A DNA stretch of 41,341 bases from Nitrospirota bacterium. GTDB lineage: Bacteria; Nitrospirota_A; Leptospirillia; Leptospirillales; Leptospirillaceae. The stretch spans positions 1 through 41,341 of the forward strand of contig JAKCCY010000009.1 in the NCBI GenBank assembly GCA_021838765.1, given 5' to 3'. Of the stretch, positions 18,301 to 25,904 are shown piece after piece. The notes below the pieces were generated by a model. The model saw nothing but the letters and a program-made list of their open reading frames with translations. It made no database searches and was not told the origin of the DNA. How positions within the stretch are numbered: the first letter of the stretch is position 1; each line of letters starts with the position of its first letter. Position numbers and translations under genes: made by a program.

Positions 18301-18536
18301 CGCTCCAGGGGAGCCACAATATGGCGGGACATCTCCGTTGCGGACATTCCCGGATCAGAAACAAAAAGATCCATCATGGGAACCTTGATCTGCGGGTCCT
18401 CCTCCCTTGGCGTTTTCAAAACGGCCAACCCACCAAGGGCAAGGGAGATGAGAATCAGGATCGGTGTCAGGGGGGAATCAATGAACGTTCTGGAAAGCCA
18501 TCCCGCGAATCCCGGACCATGTTTTTCGCCGGTCAT
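15309..18536 (-). CDS. RND efflux pump, inner-membrane permease
   Basis: 1075 residues, full length for an RND permease. One transmembrane helix near 27-45 is followed by the first periplasmic porter loop, then helices 2-6. GILVDDAIVVVENI in helix 4 gives the proton-relay pair D418-D419, as in multidrug (HAE) pumps; heavy-metal (HME) pumps have a different motif. The second large loop and helices 8-12 follow (IGFIALGGIMVRNSILLVDF). The ATG overlaps the adaptor gene's stop (TGATG). It works with the adaptor and channel encoded upstream to expel substrates from periplasm or membrane to the outside. The substrate is unknown. Confidence 0.94.
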   Translation of the reverse strand: MTGEKHGPGFAGWLSRTFIDSPLTPILILISLALGGLAVLKTPREEDPQIKVPMMDLFVSDPGMSATEMSRHIVAPLERHLSRIKGVKAVYSQSESGTAVVTVRFHVGEPMGKSLVKIYSEVMKSRGYLPRDAGPVLVKPMDINDVPVMAVTLYSKTESDAVLHRLSEEVATSFKRIPGTGQVTVIGGRRRTVRVVLSPSDLTAHHLTAMDVSAAIWRSNRSIDLGSFDRNNISYQVALSGTLTRVSQVRNLVVSVQHGKSIRLFQVAKVTDGPGPLESYVWIGHPATSPLSGDETAVTVAVAKKKGINAVVVANQILQKMKDLSARKIPSDVQWTVTRNYGHTANEKADDLLLHLVVATVAVILLVALGLSLRESGVVAVAIPVTLALTLFGSMVIGYTVNRVTLFALIFSIGILVDDAIVVVENINRHFHFLGGKRDRDTLLERAVVAVGEVGNPTILATFTVIGALFPMAFVSGLMGPYMRPIPVNASLAMTGSLLVALTVVPFLALRMVPPAGHVNKIMGKVDAGIRHLYRSIMLPLLNSRLRQNLFFVSVLLLTVGVMAFFDTRTLLLKMLPFDNKSELDVVIDMPAGTTLESTAGTAMALERVILKDPSVRSDQAYVGLAAPFDFNGLVRHYYLRRGKRVAEIHINLLPREKRSLQSHRIAEEMERKLAPVAHSFGARIKMVEVPPGPPVMAPIVAEVTGPDQKSISDYAKKVRDVFQHAEGVIDVDSTLPDPQVRYRIRVDQEKAALSGVSTEQIEKALTLGLHGETGELHTTSGKGYVPIVLDVSRKDRSSIKDLDSIMVRSNNGRLLPLGTLIDVSEEGAPAVLYRKNLRPVVYVTGNTIGSNRSPVYAAVDLSRKLPPSELSGHPEAVRQYFWGYPSSNDKISVRWGGEWHVTYVTFRDMGIAFIAAIVVIYLLIVIQFKSYVTPLIIMSPIPLALIGVIPGHVLLGSNFTATSMIGFIALGGIMVRNSILLVDFLHTKKAEGVELKQAVLEAGAVRTRPILLTALALVAGSFVILSDPIFRGMAIALLAGSMVSTVLTLVLVPLLVARVEGKRWPDGRQMVSGN

Positions 18537-19630
18537 CAGTCTTCTCCCAAAACATGGACAGGTGTTTGATTAAACAGCTCTCCATCATGGGATACAACCA
18601 CCTTCTCTCCGGAATTCAGTCCGGAAAGAACTTCGACCAGGGGAGCACCCGAAGCAGAGCTCTTTTTCAAATGTCCGATCCTGACGAAACGAAGCCCCGC
18701 CACACCGTTCCGGACGACAAAAACCTCACGCAAGCCATCTCGGTCGATCACGGCACTCCGGGGAACAAGAGGGCTCGTCTCTTTTCCGGAAGGCAAGAGA
18801 AGCGCCCCATAGGAACCTGGCCTGAGACCGGGAACACGACCGAGGGAGGCTTTGACAAAAACGGTGTGGGTGGCGGGATCAGAACGGGGAGAGATCGATC
18901 TCACCTTCGCGGGCAAATCGGTCTCAACGCCATTTTTCCGGACTCTGAAAGACAGTTTCATCCCGGGAGAGATTTCATTCGCCAGATATTCAGGGATATT
19001 GGCGGACACCCGAAGATCTCCCTCCCGGAGAACTTCCGCAAGAAGTAATCCCGGGCTCACAACATCGCCTACACGAACATTCTTGAGGGCCACCCTCCCG
19101 GAAAAGGGGGCAGTGATGCTCGTCAGGGAAACCTCATTCCTGGCTGCAGAGTAATCCGCCAAAGACATCAGATCCTCCGCCTTGGCCGCATCCCATTCCT
19201 GCCTCGACGCTTCCTTTTTCTGATAGAGGGCGTCCATTCTCTGGAATCGTCCATGAGCGTTTTCATACCGGGCTCTCGATGCCTCGAGCCTGTCGTAAGC
19301 GGCCCTTCCGGAAAGTTTCATAAGAAGATCGCCCTTGTGGACCATCTGCCCGGTCCTGACCCGGACAGACTCGACCCTTCCCTGAACCCTGCTATTGATC
19401 CTGGCATCACGCTCGCCTTCAACCACTCCGGAAACTCTGGAAAGGTGCAGACTTTCTCCCGGACTGACGTCAAACACCCTGACATTGACTGCAGGAAGGG
19501 ATTTCTGACCTGAAGTCTTGGAAGCTTCATGACAGGATGTCCCCAAAAGCAAGATCGCCATCCCGACATAACCGGCGGGTGACATTTTTTTCCACGGTGC
19601 AATCCATTTTTGGTTTAAACAAAACTTCAT
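18536..19630 (-). CDS. RND periplasmic adaptor (membrane fusion protein)
   Basis: 364 residues. The N-terminal hydrophobic segment precedes GTSC, a possible though imperfect lipobox. The lipoyl half (GRVESVRVRTGQMVHKGDLLMKL), alpha-helical hairpin (about 110-165), second lipoyl half (ITAPFSGRVALKNVRVGDVVSPG) and beta-barrel/membrane-proximal domains appear in the usual order. It bridges the permease and the outer-membrane channel. The start overlaps the channel gene by four bases (ATGA) and the end overlaps the permease start. Confidence 0.93.
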   Translation of the reverse strand: MKFCLNQKWIAPWKKMSPAGYVGMAILLLGTSCHEASKTSGQKSLPAVNVRVFDVSPGESLHLSRVSGVVEGERDARINSRVQGRVESVRVRTGQMVHKGDLLMKLSGRAAYDRLEASRARYENAHGRFQRMDALYQKKEASRQEWDAAKAEDLMSLADYSAARNEVSLTSITAPFSGRVALKNVRVGDVVSPGLLLAEVLREGDLRVSANIPEYLANEISPGMKLSFRVRKNGVETDLPAKVRSISPRSDPATHTVFVKASLGRVPGLRPGSYGALLLPSGKETSPLVPRSAVIDRDGLREVFVVRNGVAGLRFVRIGHLKKSSASGAPLVEVLSGLNSGEKVVVSHDGELFNQTPVHVLGED

Positions 19631-21084
19631 TTCCCGGAAACCTCCATCGCACCTGGAACCATTCCCCTCTCGTCAAGATCTCCTGTTGCCAAGAGAAGGT
19701 CGACTCCAGAATCCATCAATGCCACCTTGTCAGAAAGGTAAACCAGTCTTGCATCCGCCAGGCGGACATCCGCCTCAAGCAGCATCAGCGGCGGATCAAT
19801 TCCCTGGGAAACCCTATCCTTTTCCACCTGCTCCTCTTCAGAACGGATATTGACCTTCTGCTGGTCAAACTCAAGTGTCGATTCAAGGACCTTCGCATCG
19901 CTCCGGGCTTTCGCCACCTCATAAGCGATTTTCGACTTCAAATCCTGTCTGGAATAGAGAGCCTGACGAAGCCTCGCATGGGATCTTTCGCTTTCCTCCC
20001 TGTCGGAAAGTCCGTTCAGGATAGACCAGCTGAGCGTCCCCATAACCGTATAATCCTGCTTGCCCCAGGTATTGATCCCCTGGGCGTATTCGTTAAAGAT
20101 CCCCTGGGCGGACAAAGCCGGCCAGAATCCCGAATGCGCGGCGGAGAGAAGACTCGACTCACTCTTGACACCCATCACGCTGGCCTGGTAATCAGGGCGA
20201 TGCAAAAGGGCTTGCCCTGAAACCAGCTGAGAGTTGGACGACGAATATCGCTCAACGACCGAACGAGCCCATTGAATTCCGCCTGGGGGGAGACTGAAAC
20301 GTTCCCTTGCCAATGAACCCTCAAGATCTCCGGATGAAACACCCATCAGCCTGGCAAGCTTCATCTTGCTGATCTCGACCGCTTTTTTTGCCCTGAAATA
20401 GGACAGTGCAACCGACTGTGACTTAAGCTTTGCCTCGTCGAACATGGTCTTGTCGATTCCCCCTTCCCCGAAGGACTCTGTCGCCCGGGAAAGGGAGGAT
20501 TGGACCGCAGCACGCTCACGATCGATGACCCGAACTTTCTTCTCTGCAATCACCACATTGAAATAGGCCTTCGTCACATCAGAAATCAGCTTTTCCCTGG
20601 CCCTTCTCAGCTCAAGACCAGCCTGCTGCTCCCCTTTTGTTGTCGCCTGGTAAGTAAAATATCTCTTCCCCCCCTGAAAAACGGTCTCCGACACAACAGC
20701 CGCGAATCCAAATGCCTGGGTCACAGAGGGATTGTTCAGCTCATTGACATTTGACAGCTGACCGGCCTGGACGACTCCTTCATTTAACAAAAGGCCAAAC
20801 GCATTCAGGGGATTGGTCGTGCTGATGGCCGACTCGCTCACGGACATGGCCGGGAGCCAGGCGCCCATTGCCTGAACCTTTCTGGCATGCATGATCTCGC
20901 CTGAAAGGCTGGACTCAAGAAGAGCCGGATTTTTGGAAAGTGCCCGGGAAACGGCCTCTGACAAGGTCAATGCCCCTGCACAGGAAACCTGTCCGATCAT
21001 CCCCAGGATCAAACCTGCGATCAAGATTCGGAAAGAGATCATGGGGATCGAGATCTTCGGAACAGACCGGATTTCATTATTCAT
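19627..21084 (-). CDS. TolC-like outer-membrane efflux channel
   Basis: 485 residues with an N-terminal signal and two repeats of the outer membrane efflux protein family. The first begins LTLSEAVSRALSKNPALLES. Long helical stretches follow (ELRRAREKLISDVTKAYFNVVIAEKKVRVIDRE and the matching AKARSDAKVLESTLEFDQQKVNIR), with strand segments between. It forms the trimeric exit duct for the pump. The start overlaps the regulator gene by eight bases, so channel synthesis is coupled to the regulator. Confidence 0.92.
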   Translation of the reverse strand: MNNEIRSVPKISIPMISFRILIAGLILGMIGQVSCAGALTLSEAVSRALSKNPALLESSLSGEIMHARKVQAMGAWLPAMSVSESAISTTNPLNAFGLLLNEGVVQAGQLSNVNELNNPSVTQAFGFAAVVSETVFQGGKRYFTYQATTKGEQQAGLELRRAREKLISDVTKAYFNVVIAEKKVRVIDRERAAVQSSLSRATESFGEGGIDKTMFDEAKLKSQSVALSYFRAKKAVEISKMKLARLMGVSSGDLEGSLARERFSLPPGGIQWARSVVERYSSSNSQLVSGQALLHRPDYQASVMGVKSESSLLSAAHSGFWPALSAQGIFNEYAQGINTWGKQDYTVMGTLSWSILNGLSDREESERSHARLRQALYSRQDLKSKIAYEVAKARSDAKVLESTLEFDQQKVNIRSEEEQVEKDRVSQGIDPPLMLLEADVRLADARLVYLSDKVALMDSGVDLLLATGDLDERGMVPGAMEVSGK

Positions 21085-21397
21085 GGCAAAACAGCTCCTC
21101 CATCAGACGCATGAACTCCATGACCTTGGGATTCACAATCCGGTAAAAAACCTGATGTCCATCCCTCACAGAATCAATGACCCCCTTGTCTTTCAATAAC
21201 GACAGATGTTGGGAAAGATTGGACTGGCTCACCCCTACAAGTCCGGCAAGATCATTGACACTCCTGGGACCTTCGGACAGGACAGCAATCACCGACAGGC
21301 GCGCGGGATGGCCAAGGACCCTGAGGCACCTCGCCCCTTTGGAGGCTTTGGATGGTTGAATTTTAGCGGTCGTCTGTTTATCGTCATCAACTCTCAT
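21077..21397 (-). CDS. ArsR-family transcriptional regulator, YgaV/BigR-like
   Basis: About 106 residues. A winged helix: RVLGHPARLSVIAVLSEG, then the recognition helix VGVSQSNLSQHLSLLKDKG and wing VRDGHQVFYRI. The layout matches YgaV/BigR/SqrR, persulfide-sensing repressors whose two cysteines lie near the end of helix 2 and in the last helix. The last cysteine is kept (Cys104, ELFC), but the first position is Ala38 (VIAVL); another cysteine, Cys24, is 14 residues earlier. I chose ATG 21397 over GTG 21457 because a promoter ends right before it. No ribosome site is visible, implying a leaderless message. It heads the RND operon and likely represses it. Confidence 0.85.
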   Translation of the reverse strand: MRVDDDKQTTAKIQPSKASKGARCLRVLGHPARLSVIAVLSEGPRSVNDLAGLVGVSQSNLSQHLSLLKDKGVIDSVRDGHQVFYRIVNPKVMEFMRLMEELFCHE

Positions 21398-21432
21398 AAT
21401 GTTAGAATATTTTAATATTTCAACGAAGTCAA
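21397..21432 (-). promoter_or_regulatory. Promoter with overlapping palindromic operator, leaderless start
   Basis: On the minus strand, TTGACT (21427-21432), a 17-base spacer and TATTCT (21404-21409) form a sigma70-like promoter. Six bases separate the -10 from the ATG at 21397, so transcription should begin at or next to the start codon. A 24-base inverted repeat at 21401-21424 (arms of 11 with two mismatches, centre TT) covers the spacer and -10, an ideal site for self-repression by the ArsR-type protein. Confidence 0.65.
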
Positions 21433-21491
21433 GATCCGGGACTGGCTTTCGACGCACTCTAAAATGCCCGATGGAACAGACCTTGCAGCAT

Positions 21492-23615
21492 TCAGGCTTT
21501 TCCGGGATTTTCCCTCATCATTGAGCGGAAGAGAACGTCTTTTTGAAGGGCTCCGTAGAGAGAAAGAAGTGAGTCTTTCTGAAAAAGGAGAAGGCGGGAA
21601 TAATATTGGGTGGCACCTTTGTTCTTCTCGATGATTCTCCTGAAAACTTCACGGACAAGATCGAGGGATTCCCTGTGGACATCAGAGAGGCTTTGGAAGG
21701 TTGGAATTTCACCATAAAGGGAAATCCCCTCATGGTTGTACCAATCTTCAACGGGTGAACTCCCAAATTCCTCTTTCTCAAATGGAGTCAAAGGAGAATG
21801 ATCCGACTTATCCGCAAGGGAGATGATCCGCTGGATCCAGGACAGATGAGAAATCTGCGTCAGTAATATGGATAACTCCGAAAGGGGCAAGAAGGGAGAA
21901 ACACCTTCGGAATGGTCCTTATTGATCCAACGCTGTCTCCATTCCAGAAAACGCTCAGGGGGTAGCGGTCTTGAGATGGCATAACCCTGGGCCAGATCGC
22001 ATCCCATCGCCATCAGCATCGGACTGTAGGACATCTGTTCCATCCCCTCTGCCACCACATTGCGACCGAAGATTTTAGCCAGACTGGAAATGCTTTCGAT
22101 AATGGCAAGGTTTTCCCTATTCTCAAGCATGCCGATCACAAAGCTCTGGTCGATTTTCAATGTATCAAAAGGAATATGTTTCAGATAGGAAAGGGATGAG
22201 TACCCCGTTCCAAAATCATCGATGGAGAGCCTGATTCCCAGTTCATGGAGTCCATCGAGAACCTCCCGGAGATTGGGAACGTCCTCCGCGGAGGTTGTCT
22301 CCAGAATCTCGATCTCAAGAAGATGGGGAGGAATATCCGGATATCGATGCAATAAGCGGACGAACTTCTGGTGGAAGTCCGGCTGCTTGATCTGGAGAAG
22401 ATCGACATTGACACTCACGGGAATCAGGATTCCCTGGTCTTTCCATTTTGAAAGACAGGAAAAAACCAACTCGAAAACGGTTTCGCCAAGAGAAACGATC
22501 AGCTCCGTTCCCATAATATCATTCAGGAACTCCCCCGGAGACAAGAGCCCCTTCTGGGGATGGTTCCAGCGGACAAGCGCCTCAAGAGAATTGATGGCAT
22601 GGGTCCGGAGATTGATGATCGGCTGGAAGTGAAGGCAAAGCTCATGATTCTTGATCGCGTTTTGAAAATCGGCCCGCAAGGTCTGTCTCGCTGATTCACG
22701 CTCGTCCATCTCGTGGTTATAGAAACGGAATCTCTTTGCCCCCGACTCCTTGGCCTGATACATCGCCCGATCCGCCTTCCGGATCAGCTCCGACTCATTC
22801 AGGCCGTCGAGAGGGTAAAGGCTGATCCCCATGGAGAAATCCATTTCAAGGAGTGTCGATTCAATCTTATAGGGACGGCAGATATGCTTCCTGATCTTTC
22901 TGGCCACATGGGAGACATAGCTGAAGGTCTTGAGATTATTGAGAATAATGGCAAACTCATCCCCACCCATACGGGCAACAACATCGATCTTCCGCACAAC
23001 ATTCCGGATGCGCTCCGAAACCTGCTGGAGCAGGAGATCTCCGGCCAAATGGCCGAACGTGTCGTTGATTTTCTTGAAATTGTCCAGATCCAGAAAAATG
23101 ACGGCAAATTTTTGCTCGCCCCGCTCGCACCACTCAATCGAGTGTTCCAGATGTTCATGAAAATGCTTCCGATTCGATAACCCGGTCAGGGAATCATGAT
23201 AGGCCATATAAAAAAGCTTCGAATCCATCTCTTTTCTCTTGATGGCATAGAAGATCGACCTGGTCAAAATATGGCCATTAAAAGTTCCCTTGACGAGAAA
23301 ATCCTGCGCTCCGACCTGGAGAGCCGTTACAGCAAGCTGTTCATCGTCCTGGGAGGAAAGGACCACAATCGGGGTTTCCCCACAAACATCATGGATGGTT
23401 CTGAGCGTTTCAAGGCCATTGCTGTCCGGAAGCCCCAAATCCAGCAAAATCGCATCAACAGCCATTTCTGATAGAAGAGTTCCTACACGGGAGACCCGGT
23501 TTGCTGAAAAAAGCGAGATCCTGTCTTCACTGATGGCATGAAGCATCTCCTGCACCAGAAGAACATCTCCCGGATTATCCTCAACAACAAGAACCCTGAG
23601 CGACCGGTCAAACAT
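21492..23615 (-). CDS. REC-GGDEF-EAL response regulator with degenerate CZB tail
   Basis: 707 residues. A receiver domain (1-125; phosphoacceptor D59 in LLDLGLPD) is followed by GGDEF (about 135-300; intact motif 217-221 with inhibitory-site R208 and D211) and EAL (about 315-560; E345 in EAL, plus DDFGTG, LKID, AEGME). All key residues are present, so both cyclase and phosphodiesterase activity are possible. Residues about 580-690 align with a CZB domain: H590, DWYNHEG and H647 fit, but the cysteine position is S620 and the second C-terminal His is L651, so zinc binding is doubtful. It lies three bases after the preceding response regulator gene. Phosphorylation by the upstream kinase is the likely control. 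Confidence 0.92.
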   Translation of the reverse strand: MFDRSLRVLVVEDNPGDVLLVQEMLHAISEDRISLFSANRVSRVGTLLSEMAVDAILLDLGLPDSNGLETLRTIHDVCGETPIVVLSSQDDEQLAVTALQVGAQDFLVKGTFNGHILTRSIFYAIKRKEMDSKLFYMAYHDSLTGLSNRKHFHEHLEHSIEWCERGEQKFAVIFLDLDNFKKINDTFGHLAGDLLLQQVSERIRNVVRKIDVVARMGGDEFAIILNNLKTFSYVSHVARKIRKHICRPYKIESTLLEMDFSMGISLYPLDGLNESELIRKADRAMYQAKESGAKRFRFYNHEMDERESARQTLRADFQNAIKNHELCLHFQPIINLRTHAINSLEALVRWNHPQKGLLSPGEFLNDIMGTELIVSLGETVFELVFSCLSKWKDQGILIPVSVNVDLLQIKQPDFHQKFVRLLHRYPDIPPHLLEIEILETTSAEDVPNLREVLDGLHELGIRLSIDDFGTGYSSLSYLKHIPFDTLKIDQSFVIGMLENRENLAIIESISSLAKIFGRNVVAEGMEQMSYSPMLMAMGCDLAQGYAISRPLPPERFLEWRQRWINKDHSEGVSPFLPLSELSILLTQISHLSWIQRIISLADKSDHSPLTPFEKEEFGSSPVEDWYNHEGISLYGEIPTFQSLSDVHRESLDLVREVFRRIIEKNKGATQYYSRLLLFQKDSLLSLYGALQKDVLFRSMMRENPGKA

Positions 23616-23618
23616 CGC

Positions 23619-24083
23619 TTACTGTTCCAGGATATCGGGGCTGGGAAGTTTGACGATGGTCAGCCAGAATGTTTCGATGGACTGGACAACCTTGATGAAC
23701 TGGTCAAGGTCCACCGGCTTGGTCACATAACAGTTCACATGAAGATCATAGGTTTTGAGGATATCCTGCTCTGCTTCCGAAGAGGTGATCACCACTACCG
23801 GAATTCTCCTCAGGTCGGGATCGGCCTTGATTCGCGAAAGCACCTCCCTGCCATCCATCTTCGGAAGATTCAGGTCCAGAAGGATAATATCCGGCCTCGG
23901 AGCATTCTCGTAGGGCGGCTTTCTCTGAAGAAAATCCATGGCAGCGAAACCATCTCCCAAAACATTGAGATGGTTCCTGACCTTGCTGTCCCTCAGTGCC
24001 TCCTTGGTCAGCCTCACATCACCGGGATTGTCTTCCACCAGCAGAAACTCGGCCGGGCGCCCCATGTCCTCAATACCGCTCAT
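23619..24083 (-). CDS. Single-domain response regulator (Rcp/CheY-like)
   Basis: 154 residues, receiver only. LLVEDNPGD supplies the acidic pocket, D70 (LLDLNLPKMDG) is the phosphoacceptor, and YVTKP the conserved Lys. The EDNPGD start and the longer helix 5 (DLDQFIKVVQSIETFWL) resemble Rcp1-type regulators that pair with phytochrome-like kinases, which share the HDLQEP-type histidine box seen in the kinase upstream. It may shuttle phosphate between the globin kinase and other partners. Cytoplasmic. Confidence 0.92.
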   Translation of the reverse strand: MSGIEDMGRPAEFLLVEDNPGDVRLTKEALRDSKVRNHLNVLGDGFAAMDFLQRKPPYENAPRPDIILLDLNLPKMDGREVLSRIKADPDLRRIPVVVITSSEAEQDILKTYDLHVNCYVTKPVDLDQFIKVVQSIETFWLTIVKLPSPDILEQ

Positions 24084-24108
24084 ACCTGTTCCCTTCTTTC
24101 CTTTCTGT

Positions 24109-24129
24109 TCCGGAATGGATCATTCCGGA
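24109..24129. repeat. Perfect short palindrome between kinase and regulator genes
   Basis: TCCGGAATG, three bases, then CATTCCGGA: a 9-bp perfect inverted repeat in the 92-base gap between the kinase stop (24176) and the regulator start (24083). No T run follows on either strand, so it is not a standard terminator. It may be an operator, an RNA-processing hairpin or a weak attenuator. Confidence 0.55.
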
Positions 24130-24175
24130 GATGTTTGCCTGCTGCCCTCGACTGCCATATGGAAATGGCCAAGAC

Positions 24176-25834
24176 TTACAGACGCTTGAGTGTAAAAGAA
24201 AAAGTGGAACCCTCTCCCGGATGCGAGTCTACGCGGATGGTTCCGCCATGCCTTTCGACAATCCTCTTGCACATGGCAAGCCCTATCCCTGTTCCAGGGT
24301 ATTCCTCTTTCGTGTGGAGTCGCTGGAAGATCACAAAAATTCTTTCGTAGAATTTGGGGTCGATCCCAATTCCATTGTCATGAACAGAAAACAACCAGAA
24401 ATCCCCTTCTTGCCTGGCAGAAATCTTGACGGTCGGAACTCTGTCCGGAGAACGGAATTTCAGCGCATTGCCGACAAGATTCTGGAAAAGCTGCATCAAC
24501 TGGAGCTGATCGCCGAGAACAGGAGGAAGATCCCCTGCCTCGACAATGCCACCGCACTCGGAAATGGCCATGGCCAAATTGGACAGGGCATTTTCAAGGG
24601 CTGTCCGGGATTCACAGCGAACAAGCTCCCGTCCCATTGAATCGACTCTTGAATAGGAGAGCAGCGCGTTGATCAGGGATTGCATCCTGAGCGCCCCGTC
24701 AACGGCATAATGAATGAACTCATCGGCTTCCTCCGACAATTTCCCCTGATATCGGCGTGCAAGAAGCTGTGTGTAACTTGTTACCATTCGAAGTGGTTCC
24801 TGAAGGTCGTGAGAGGCAACATATGCAAACTGTTCCAGGTCACGATTGGATCGAAGGAGGTCTTTTGTTTTTTGGGTCAGCTCGTTTTGTTTTTTGTGCT
24901 CTTCCGTCCTGTCCCGAAACTCGAGGATATACTCCGGATCCGTCTTTCCTGCTCTCTGAAAAACATTGACCGTAGCCCAGGCAGGAAAGGTTTTTCCGTC
25001 TTTGTGCCTCAGGAAAAGAGATCCTTCCCAATGGCCTTCGACCCTAGCCACTTCCCCGATCGCCAACTGCGAAGGCGACAAAGATTCCGGATCGTCCCAG
25101 AGAAATTCGTCAAGGGACCTTCCGGCCAGCTCATCAGGATACCATCCGATAATCTTCCCGGACGTCTGATTGGCATGCTCGATGACCCAGTTTCCATCCA
25201 GGATCCAGACCGCCTCCACATTGGTCTCAAAAACACGAGACAGGACCTCCATCCGTTCCCGCTCCGCCAGGAAGTAAGAATCCATGACAAGCCCCAGGTC
25301 AAAGAAGAGGATCTTTCCGAGAATATCGGGAAGAGACGGATTTCCGGAACAGGGAGATGAGGGCTCCGCCCGGAGGAGACCATTGGCCCACTCCAGAAAG
25401 AGAGCAAAGGAGGACTGGACCCATTCGGGTCCCAACCCTATGATCTGATGGGTAACACCCACCCCGAGGCGGTTGTGGACATATTCCTGATTATAGGGAC
25501 CGGAAAGCAGTTCGACAAAGTACTCCGCGTGGCGGAGTCTGAGCCAGGATTGGGAATGTGTCTTCTCAAGGATCATCCGGCTTTCGGGAAAGGAGTTGAT
25601 CCGCTCATGGAGAATCTGGACAAACTCCGGAATGCGTTCCTTCAAGAACGGGGCAAGATCCCGGACGACGATCTCTTCCTCCGGTGTAATTCCGAGGAAA
25701 GCTTTCCTTCGCTGGATACCGGCTTCGGAGAGATCAAGACGCTGGGCCATCTCACGCGCTTTTTCCAAATTCGCGACGATTTTCAAAAAGACTCCGGCTG
25801 GTTCAATCTGGACGCTCTCCGGGAAAACAGTCAC
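24176..25834 (-). CDS. Globin-coupled PAS sensor histidine kinase
   Basis: 552 residues. The N-terminal ~190 match protoglobin sensors: RRKAFLGITPEEE, YVHNRLGVGVTHQIIGLGPEWV, where the His in THQIIGL fits the proximal haem ligand. A PAS domain follows (about 205-320; WILDGNWVIEHANQTSGKIIGW). The dimerisation box has H342 in YVASHDLQEP. The ATPase domain has LVGNALKF (N box), DNGIGID and GTGIGLAMCK. It should sense O2, or possibly NO or CO, through haem and phosphorylate the two response regulators encoded after it. There is no membrane segment. The GTG start at 25834 lacks a clear ribosome site and the frame is open further upstream, so the start is uncertain. Confidence 0.9.
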   Translation of the reverse strand: MTVFPESVQIEPAGVFLKIVANLEKAREMAQRLDLSEAGIQRRKAFLGITPEEEIVVRDLAPFLKERIPEFVQILHERINSFPESRMILEKTHSQSWLRLRHAEYFVELLSGPYNQEYVHNRLGVGVTHQIIGLGPEWVQSSFALFLEWANGLLRAEPSSPCSGNPSLPDILGKILFFDLGLVMDSYFLAERERMEVLSRVFETNVEAVWILDGNWVIEHANQTSGKIIGWYPDELAGRSLDEFLWDDPESLSPSQLAIGEVARVEGHWEGSLFLRHKDGKTFPAWATVNVFQRAGKTDPEYILEFRDRTEEHKKQNELTQKTKDLLRSNRDLEQFAYVASHDLQEPLRMVTSYTQLLARRYQGKLSEEADEFIHYAVDGALRMQSLINALLSYSRVDSMGRELVRCESRTALENALSNLAMAISECGGIVEAGDLPPVLGDQLQLMQLFQNLVGNALKFRSPDRVPTVKISARQEGDFWLFSVHDNGIGIDPKFYERIFVIFQRLHTKEEYPGTGIGLAMCKRIVERHGGTIRVDSHPGEGSTFSFTLKRL

Positions 25835-25904
25835 CTGTGCCGGATCAAGACAAAGATCCTTGAACGGCCAGCAGAAATAACACCCGAAATCATTTAAGAC
25901 AGCC

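Noticed and set aside
15309..18536. Heavy-metal (CusA/CzcA-type) assignment for the RND pump
   Set aside because: The helix 4 motif has the paired aspartates of multidrug-type pumps, not the heavy-metal motif, so a metal substrate is not supported by sequence.
23538..24350. 270-residue plus-strand open frame across the response regulators
   Set aside because: Antisense to two clear receiver genes and without motifs.
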